From Thermococcus sp. (GTDB lineage: Archaea > Methanobacteriota_B > Thermococci > Thermococcales > Thermococcaceae): a stretch of DNA of 18,613 nt. Numbering within the stretch: the stretch's first letter is position 1; each line of letters opens with the position of its first letter. Position numbers and translations under genes: made by a program. Below the pieces are notes generated by a model that had not been told where the DNA came from, searched no databases, and worked only from the letters and a program-made list of their open reading frames with translations. Shown one piece after another: positions 13,499 to 18,613 of the stretch. Where the stretch lies: assembly GCA_021160985.1 (NCBI GenBank), contig JAGHBN010000089.1:1-18613 (forward strand), written 5' to 3'.

Positions 13499-13514
13499 CA
13501 ACCTCTGGAGGTTG
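13499..13514 (+). promoter_or_regulatory. Inverted repeat containing the mbxA Shine-Dalgarno
   Basis: CAACCTC-TG-GAGGTTG has 7-base complementary arms. The right arm is the GGAGGT Shine-Dalgarno of the first operon gene (ATG 13520). If folded, with the innermost pair or two open, the hairpin would hide the ribosome site. Confidence 0.4.
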
Positions 13515-13519
13515 ATGAT

Positions 13520-14026
13520 ATGGGAGAAGCAAGCAAAATAAGCAGGTACCTGTACACGGTTATAGTACTGTTCCTGATATGGCTGTTTCTAACGGCCAGT
13601 CTGGACCCCCAGGAACTCGCATTCGGTTTGATACTGTCCTTGATAGTGGCTGCACTAACCTACGAGATATTCACAACCAACGGCCTGGCAAACCTGCATC
13701 CAAGAAGGGTTGCCTACGCAATAGCCTACGTGCCCTACTTCCTCTGGGCGATGATCATGGCAAACCTTGACGTTGCCTACAGAGTGCTCCATCCCAAGAG
13801 GCCCATAAACCCGGGGATAGTCGAGTGCAAGACCGTTCTGAAGAACGAAGTCGGAAAGCTCGCCCTCGCAAACTCAATAACCCTGACGCCGGGAACCATA
13901 ACCCTTGACATTGACGGGGACAAATACTTCATTCACTGGATAGACGTGAAGGACGATTCCGTTGAAGGCGCTTCTAAGAACATAACAGAGCCCTTTGAAA
14001 AATTCCTGAAGGTGATCTTCGGATGA
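13520..14026 (+). CDS. mbxA: MrpE-type subunit of membrane-bound Mbx/Mbs complex
   Basis: A 168-residue MrpE/MnhE-family (PF01899) membrane protein, the first subunit of the cation-translocating arm. It has hydrophobic helices around residues 11-27, 33-49 and 66-85 (YAIAYVPYFLWAMIMANLDV), then a soluble C-terminal domain with the family stretch NSITLTPGTITLDI and FIHWIDV. In Mbh/Mbx complexes this subunit belongs to the Mrp antiporter module that couples ferredoxin oxidation to sodium/proton transport. ATG 13520 has GGAGGT seven bases ahead. Its stop overlaps the next ATG. The assignment to Mbx rather than Mbh or a stand-alone Mrp rests on downstream genes (E/F fusion, two MrpD copies). The family call is firm; the letter is less so. 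Confidence 0.85.
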   Translation: MGEASKISRYLYTVIVLFLIWLFLTASLDPQELAFGLILSLIVAALTYEIFTTNGLANLHPRRVAYAIAYVPYFLWAMIMANLDVAYRVLHPKRPINPGIVECKTVLKNEVGKLALANSITLTPGTITLDIDGDKYFIHWIDVKDDSVEGASKNITEPFEKFLKVIFG

Positions 14027-14277
14027 TAGGGATAAACGTTTATCTCGTCCTGATAGCGATAGCAACGCTCCTCAGCATGTACAGGGTCTTCAGGGGACCG
14101 ACTACCGCTGACAGGCTCGTTGCCGTTGACATCATGACGACAATAACAGCGGGACTCATGGTGCTATTCGCGCTCTACTACCAGAGGATGATATTCCTTG
14201 ACGTGGCCCTGGTCTACGCGATACTCGCCTTCGGTGGAGTCATAGCATTCGCGCGCTACATGGAGGGAGGTCTATGA
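14023..14277 (+). CDS. mbxB: MrpF-type subunit
   Basis: An 84-residue MrpF/MnhF-family (PF04066) protein with three membrane helices. The signature FRGPTTADRLVAVD (residues 23-36) includes the conserved Asp36 at the start of the second helix. It is a small structural or ion-path subunit of the Mrp module. It begins in ATGA overlap with the preceding stop and ends in ATGA overlap with the next start, so expression is tightly coupled. Length is normal for the family. Confidence 0.87.
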   Translation: MIGINVYLVLIAIATLLSMYRVFRGPTTADRLVAVDIMTTITAGLMVLFALYYQRMIFLDVALVYAILAFGGVIAFARYMEGGL

Positions 14278-14675
14278 ACGCTCTTGCAGCAATTGGGGAG
14301 GCCCTTGTATTAATAGGGACGTTCTTCTACTTCCTCTCGGCCCTGGGTCTCATCAGGATGCCTGACGTTTACAACAGGATGCAGACTTCGACCAAGAGTG
14401 CTACCCTCGGAAGCCTCGGCGTCATGGTCGGCGTCGGCATCTGGGCTCTCGGCACCGACTTTGGAAGCGCGGCGTGGCTCACCAAGAGCATAGTCATAGC
14501 AGTATTTCTGCTGCTCACCAACCCAATAAGCGCCCACGCGCTCATCAGGGCCGCTTACAAGAGCGGAATTCCCCTCTGGGAGGGCAGCGTCGTTGACAAG
14601 TACCGCGAGCACCTGGAGGCCAAGGATAAGGGAGAAGTTGAAGAGGCACCCGCCGAGGAGGGTGATGAGGAATGA
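14274..14675 (+). CDS. mbxC: MrpG-type subunit
   Basis: A 133-residue MrpG/MnhG-family (PF03334) protein. The family signature GLIRMPDVYNRMQTSTKSATLG spans residues 25-46. Three membrane helices (about 7-26, 44-60, 67-85) are followed by a charged Glu-rich tail (EVEEAPAEEGDEE), which should be cytoplasmic. It is part of the ion-translocating arm together with the MrpE and MrpF subunits. Both ends overlap neighbours by ATGA. Confidence 0.87.
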   Translation: MNALAAIGEALVLIGTFFYFLSALGLIRMPDVYNRMQTSTKSATLGSLGVMVGVGIWALGTDFGSAAWLTKSIVIAVFLLLTNPISAHALIRAAYKSGIPLWEGSVVDKYREHLEAKDKGEVEEAPAEEGDEE

Positions 14676-14956
14676 ACTGCATAACCTGCATTGAGTACAT
14701 AATAGTTGGTGTGATGATGATCTCCGCAATACTTGCCGTCGAATGGAGGGACCTGCTGGCTGCGACAGTGGGAATGGCGGCGGTGAGCCTGTTCGCCTCG
14801 CTGCTGTTCTTCATGCTGCAGGCGCCGGACGTGGCCATGACCGAAGCGGCGATAGGCGCGGCGCTCAGCGGTGCGATATTCATATTCGCCATCAAAAGGA
14901 CCCAGCGCTTTGAGACAGAGGAAGAGGAGAAGCCCGGCTGGTGGGTGAGGTGGTGA
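14672..14956 (+). CDS. mbxD: DUF4040/MrpB'-type subunit (MbhD-like)
   Basis: 94 residues, three membrane helices, of the DUF4040 family. This corresponds to a detached piece of MrpA and to MbhD in the hydrogenase. The motif APDVAMTEAAIGA is present; Glu58 within it is the membrane-buried acidic residue of this family, thought to lie in the proton/sodium path. The C-terminus is acidic and ends in KPGWWVRW. Its stop (14954-14956) lies two bases before the next ATG. Confidence 0.84.
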   Translation: MNCITCIEYIIVGVMMISAILAVEWRDLLAATVGMAAVSLFASLLFFMLQAPDVAMTEAAIGAALSGAIFIFAIKRTQRFETEEEEKPGWWVRW

Positions 14957-14958
14957 AA

Positions 14959-15666
14959 ATGCTCAAGCGTGCGCTCGCGATAATCTTCCTGCTCATAATC
15001 GGTTACTGGCTTGCCCAGGGACTGGCGGGAGTTCCATTCGGCGAGGACAGAATGCTCGTCGGCCAGTACTACCTCGACCACGTTAAGGGACAGACCGGCG
15101 CGGTCAACGCCGTCACCGCCATTGTCGTTAACTACCGTGGGTTTGATACCCTCGGTGAAGTGACGGTTCTCTTCATAGCCTCAACCGGTGTTGGTGCCCT
15201 TCTCTGGAGGAAGAAGAGAGAGAGGACCGCCAAGACCGAGGGCTCGATGGTCCTCACCACCGGCACGACGCTGCTGTTCCCGTTCGTGGTGCTCTTCGGT
15301 GCCTACATCTTCATCCACGGACACCTGACCCCTGGTGGGGGATTTCCAGGCGGAGCCACCATAGCCACCGCGTTCCTCCTGCTCTACATGGCCTTCATCA
15401 CCTACGAGATACCGCACAAGGCCTTCGAGAAGACAGAGGGCATCGTTGGAATGGCCTACGTGCTCGTCGGCCTCATCGGCCTTGCCATCGGCGGCTACTT
15501 CCTCTACGACTGGATATGGCAGGACTGGAAACTCGGCGCTGACAACATCGGCAGGCTCCTCAGCGGCGGGTTCATCCCGATAATCTACACCATCATCGGC
15601 ATCAAGGTCGGCACCGAGCTGAGCGGAATCATAGACAACATGCTCAAGGAGGAGGTGAGCGAATGA
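14959..15666 (+). CDS. mbxF: Fused MbhE/MbhF-like (MrpA C-terminal plus MrpB) subunit
   Basis: 235 residues. The first ~80 residues (anchor helix, then VVNYRGFDTLGEVTVLFIAS) match the MbhE/MrpA C-terminal module. From about residue 90 the protein is MrpB-type, with the family motif HGHLTPGGGFPGG at 120-132 and further helices to the end. In the Pyrococcus hydrogenase these are two genes (mbhE, mbhF); as I recall, the Mbx/Mbs operon carries them fused, as here. The frame opens upstream at GTG 14941, but ATG 14959 has GAGGTG at proper spacing and avoids a longer overlap with mbxD. The next gene starts in ATGA overlap. Confidence 0.82.
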   Translation: MLKRALAIIFLLIIGYWLAQGLAGVPFGEDRMLVGQYYLDHVKGQTGAVNAVTAIVVNYRGFDTLGEVTVLFIASTGVGALLWRKKRERTAKTEGSMVLTTGTTLLFPFVVLFGAYIFIHGHLTPGGGFPGGATIATAFLLLYMAFITYEIPHKAFEKTEGIVGMAYVLVGLIGLAIGGYFLYDWIWQDWKLGADNIGRLLSGGFIPIIYTIIGIKVGTELSGIIDNMLKEEVSE

Positions 15667-16007
15667 TTTCAGTCTACTACTTCGGTGCCGTCTCGCTCAT
15701 ACTGATAGGCCTCTACGCGGTTCTCGTCAAGAAGAACCTCCTTAAGATACTCATCGGCCTCAGCATAATGGAGACCGGCGTGAACCTTCTCCTGGTCAGC
15801 GTCGGCTACGTCTCGGGTAAGAGCGCGCCCATCCTGAGCGAGGGGATCGGGCCGAACCAGGCCGTTGACCCAATTCCGCAGGCACTGGTTCTCACGGCAA
15901 TAGTCATCGGTGTCGCCACAACTGCCATGGCCCTTAGCGTCGCCATACTGATCCACGAGAAGTACGGAACCCTCAACGTTGAGGAAATAAGGAGGTTGAG
16001 AGGATGA
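15663..16007 (+). CDS. mbxG: MrpC/NuoK-type subunit
   Basis: A 114-residue MrpC family protein, homologous to NuoK of complex I. It has three membrane helices, at about residues 5-22, 27-48 and 77-100. GLSIMETGVNLLLV carries Glu37, the membrane glutamate typical of NuoK-like subunits. DPIPQALVLTAIVIGVATTA near residues 71-90 is the other family signature. It sits in the membrane arm between the MrpB and MrpD subunits. Both gene ends overlap neighbours by four bases. Confidence 0.88.
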   Translation: MISVYYFGAVSLILIGLYAVLVKKNLLKILIGLSIMETGVNLLLVSVGYVSGKSAPILSEGIGPNQAVDPIPQALVLTAIVIGVATTAMALSVAILIHEKYGTLNVEEIRRLRG

Positions 16008-17491
16008 ACGGACAGTACGCTTCACTCCTCATAGCGTTACCACTCATAAGCGCCTTCTTCGTGCCCCTGATAAAGGGGCTCGGAAAGAAGGCCGTTAAGT
16101 ACTACCTCGTAGCAATCACCGCGCTCCAGACCGGAATCGCGGCGTGGGTCTTCCAGCAGGTGTATACCTCAGGAGAGCCGATAATAGTCATGGCCGGCGG
16201 CTGGAAGCCGCCCGTCGGAATCAATCTCTACATCGGCCACTTCGCGGCGCTCTTCGTGCTCATCGTTGCCGCTGTAAGCTTCATGATGGCGGTCTTCAGC
16301 ATCAGGGCCGTTGAAGTCGAGCCGATAGACAAGTACACCATGCTCTTCCTCCTGCTGATGCTCGGAGCAACCGGCATGATATCCACCGGAGACCTGTTCA
16401 ACCTCTTCGTCTTCATGGAGATAACCGCAATCAGCGCCTACGCCCTCACAGCCTACAACAAGACTGGCGAGGCCGCCGAGGCTTCAATGAAGTACATCGT
16501 CCTCGGAGGAATCGGCTCAAGCTTCTTCCTCATCGGCATAGCCCTCATCTACGGTGCCACAGGAACGCTCAACATGGCCCACCTGGCCCAGCTTGCGGGC
16601 GCCATCGACCCGACTGTTGCCCAGGTCGGGCTGGCGCTTATAGTCTTCGGCCTGGCCGTCGAGGCGGAGCTGTTCCCGCTCAATGCGTGGGCACCCGACG
16701 CCTACCAGGCCGCGCCACACCCGATAACTGCCATGTTCTCGGCCTTCGTCGTCAAGGCCGGCCTCTACGCAATGGCGAGACTGCTCTACCTCATGCAGGC
16801 CGTCGAGAGCTGGCACAGCGTCCTCAAGATGCTCGTAATAATGGCCACCCTCACCGTTTTCGTCGCCGAGTTCTCGGCACTCAGGCAGAGGAACGTCAAA
16901 AGGATGATAGCGTACTCCAGTATAGCCCAGATAGGCCTCATCGCACTCGCCTTCGCCCTCGGAACCCAGAGCGGCGTCGATGCCGGAGTCTTCCACATGG
17001 TCAACCACGCCATCGTCAAGGCTCTCCTGTTCCTCGCCGTCGGGCACGTCGCGGTAACCCTTGGCGGCACATCACTGGAGCACTTTGAGGGCCTTGGAAA
17101 GAGGATGCCCCTGACGGCGTTTGCCATAACCGTTGGAGCTGTGGCCGCCGTCGGAATACCGCTCTTCAACGTCTTCTGGAGCAAGCTCAGAATCCTCCTC
17201 GCCGCCATCGGCGCAGGCTACACATGGGCCGCCGCCCTCGTGCTCATAGCAAGCGTTGTCGAGGCCGTCTATTACTTCAGGCTGATACACACGATGTGGT
17301 TCGCCGGTGAAGGAGAAAAGGTCAGTGAGAACATGGCTCTAGGCCTTGTGATGCTTTTCCTCGCGGCCCTCGTGATAGTCATCGGAGTTTACCCGGACTA
17401 CGCCTGGAGCATCGCCCAGAAGGCTGGAAGCGACATCTTCAACGTGGCCCAGTACGTTAAGAACGTTCCACTGATGGGGGTGGGAGCATGA
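16004..17491 (+). CDS. mbxH: MrpD-type antiporter subunit, first copy
   Basis: 495 residues, about 14 membrane helices, Proton_antipo_M family, homologous to MrpD and NuoN/M. The expected ion-path residues are visible: Glu139 in FMEITAIS (fifth helix), Lys251 in FVVKAGLYA (seventh helix), and a His/Lys region in NHAIVKALLFL with Lys339. It moves protons or sodium when driven by the redox module. It is followed at once, with a four-base overlap, by a second protein of the same family. That doubled arrangement matches mbxH-mbxH' of sulfur-reducing complexes rather than mbh, which has one large antiporter subunit. Confidence 0.88.
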   Translation: MNGQYASLLIALPLISAFFVPLIKGLGKKAVKYYLVAITALQTGIAAWVFQQVYTSGEPIIVMAGGWKPPVGINLYIGHFAALFVLIVAAVSFMMAVFSIRAVEVEPIDKYTMLFLLLMLGATGMISTGDLFNLFVFMEITAISAYALTAYNKTGEAAEASMKYIVLGGIGSSFFLIGIALIYGATGTLNMAHLAQLAGAIDPTVAQVGLALIVFGLAVEAELFPLNAWAPDAYQAAPHPITAMFSAFVVKAGLYAMARLLYLMQAVESWHSVLKMLVIMATLTVFVAEFSALRQRNVKRMIAYSSIAQIGLIALAFALGTQSGVDAGVFHMVNHAIVKALLFLAVGHVAVTLGGTSLEHFEGLGKRMPLTAFAITVGAVAAVGIPLFNVFWSKLRILLAAIGAGYTWAAALVLIASVVEAVYYFRLIHTMWFAGEGEKVSENMALGLVMLFLAALVIVIGVYPDYAWSIAQKAGSDIFNVAQYVKNVPLMGVGA

Positions 17492-18613
17492 TTAACGAGC
17501 TGCTTATAATCCTCTTTGCACCTCTGGTCGCGGGCGTCATCGCTTGGGCGCTTGACATAAGGGGAATTAGGGAAGCGATAGGGATAATCGGTGCGGCCGT
17601 CCCGCTGGCGATGCTGGCCAAGCTGTACTCCCAGGTGCTTGACGGGGCCATCAACCACTCAATCACTATCAGCGGGTTTACCCTCCAGTTCCAGCTCAAC
17701 TCGATGAGCTGGTACTTCGCGGCCGTCGCTTCCCTCGTCGGCCTCGCGATGGCCTTTGGAATGGCGGTCACCTCCAGGGAGAGCTATGAGTGGCTCTTCG
17801 CCCTCATGAGCTCCACCGGGGTCCTCGGCGTCTTCCTGAGCCAGGACTTCGTGGGCTTCTTCCTGTTCTGGGAGCTCATGACCTTCGCCAGCTTCATGAT
17901 GGTGCTTAAGAGGAACAGGCACGAGTCCCTCAAGTACTTCGTGCTGAGCGTCATAGGCGCCTACGCCATGCTCATAGCCATCGGAATGCTCTACGCAAAG
18001 ACCGGTGCCCTTGACTTTGCATCAATCAGACAGGCACTCTACCTGGACGCGGCCATGGGCACGATAACGACCAGGGAGATGGCGGTGATATTCGCCCTCT
18101 TCCTGACGGCGTTCGGCGTCAAGGCCGGTGCCTTCCCGCTCCACGTCTGGGCGCCGGGAGCTTACAGCGAGACCGACCAGAGCTACACCGCCTTCTTCAG
18201 CGGCGCCCTCAGCAAGGCTGGAGCCTACGGTCTCCTCCTGCTCTACGTCCTCATGGGCTACAAGCTCTACGCCGCCTTCGGAACCTTCCACGACCACATG
18301 GTCTTTGCTTACGTAATCGCCTGGATAGGTGCGCTGACCGTCGTTATAGCCAGCTTCCTCGCGGTTCTTCAGGAGGACATCAGGAAGCTCTTCGCTTACT
18401 CCTCGGTCGGCCAGGTCGGCTACATACTGCTGGCATTTGGCCTTGGAACCGGCCTTGGATTCGCTGGAGGCCTCTTCCATGTCCTCAGCCACGCGGTCTT
18501 CAAGGGCCTCTTCTGGCTCGTCACGGCGGCGATAATACTCCAGACCGGCAAGACCCAGTTCAAGGACATGGGCGGCCTCGCCGAGAAGATGCCGTTCACC
18601 TTCGCTATGGGCC
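17488..18613 (+). CDS. mbxH': Second MrpD-type antiporter subunit (H'), 3' end outside the window
   Basis: The first 375 codons of another Proton_antipo_M protein, clearly divergent from its neighbour. Conserved charged positions are present: Glu129 in FWELMTFAS, Lys243 in LSKAGAYG, and HAVFKGLFW further on. The start ATG overlaps the mbxH stop. Presence of this extra subunit, together with the E/F fusion, is the main reason for calling the operon Mbx/Mbs. The soluble arm genes (NiFe-like large and small subunits, ferredoxin-like subunit) would be expected downstream but are not visible. A sodium/proton antiporter module attached to another hydrogenase is the alternative reading. Confidence 0.83.
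   Translation, partial: MINELLIILFAPLVAGVIAWALDIRGIREAIGIIGAAVPLAMLAKLYSQVLDGAINHSITISGFTLQFQLNSMSWYFAAVASLVGLAMAFGMAVTSRESYEWLFALMSSTGVLGVFLSQDFVGFFLFWELMTFASFMMVLKRNRHESLKYFVLSVIGAYAMLIAIGMLYAKTGALDFASIRQALYLDAAMGTITTREMAVIFALFLTAFGVKAGAFPLHVWAPGAYSETDQSYTAFFSGALSKAGAYGLLLLYVLMGYKLYAAFGTFHDHMVFAYVIAWIGALTVVIASFLAVLQEDIRKLFAYSSVGQVGYILLAFGLGTGLGFAGGLFHVLSHAVFKGLFWLVTAAIILQTGKTQFKDMGGLAEKMPFTFAMG

Noticed and set aside
16517..17047. Long minus-strand ORF opposite the MrpD-type gene
   Set aside because: Its Asp/Glu/Gly-rich composition arises from the reverse complement of a GC-rich membrane protein gene; similar shadows occur at 14310-15081 and 18022-18492.
1..18613. tRNA, rRNA, C/D box RNA genes, CRISPR arrays or insertion sequences
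   Set aside because: I looked for cloverleaf arms, RUGAUGA/CUGA box pairs, regularly spaced direct repeats and transposase-like ORFs and saw none. Covariance-model searches would be needed to exclude short RNAs.

Overview
The window looks like a Thermococcales chromosome, most likely Thermococcus. The evidence is dense packing with 4-base ATGA overlaps, GGTGA/GGAGG Shine-Dalgarno sequences, TTTAAA/TTTATA-type archaeal TATA boxes, and a membrane-bound respiratory operon of the Mbh/Mbx type typical of this order. No RNA genes, insertion sequences or CRISPR arrays were found.

Left part (1-5247). A partial argS (minus strand) diverges from a small lplB-like lipoate ligase accessory gene and a SpoIIM-family membrane protein. 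The membrane protein overlaps tail-to-tail with a DUF354 glycosyltransferase-like gene. After a regulatory-looking intergenic region comes the wecC-wecB pair, which makes UDP-ManNAc and UDP-ManNAcA for surface glycans.

Middle (5233-9228). A minus-strand three-gene cluster encodes small membrane-anchored proteins that I read as tandem paralogs of an unrecognised family. The last copy appears broken. Its two halves sit in what a caller would list as two separate hypothetical genes. They rejoin into one reading frame if one unit of an 8-bp tandem duplication is removed, leaving a single in-frame TGA. Upstream lie a radical SAM-TRAM protein (minus) and a divergent HTH-ACT regulator (plus).

Right part (9402-18613). 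A very large, AT-richer gene encodes a secreted protein with about 14 beta-propeller blades; its 3' end may carry a frameshift in a G run. Then an operon of eight overlapping genes starts: MrpE, F, G, B'-type, an MbhE/F-like fusion, MrpC, and two consecutive MrpD-type antiporter subunits, the last cut by the window edge. The E/F fusion and doubled MrpD point to the membrane-bound sulfane reductase Mbx/Mbs rather than the hydrogenase Mbh. Its promoter contains an extended match to the motif of the redox regulator SurR plus a second core match.
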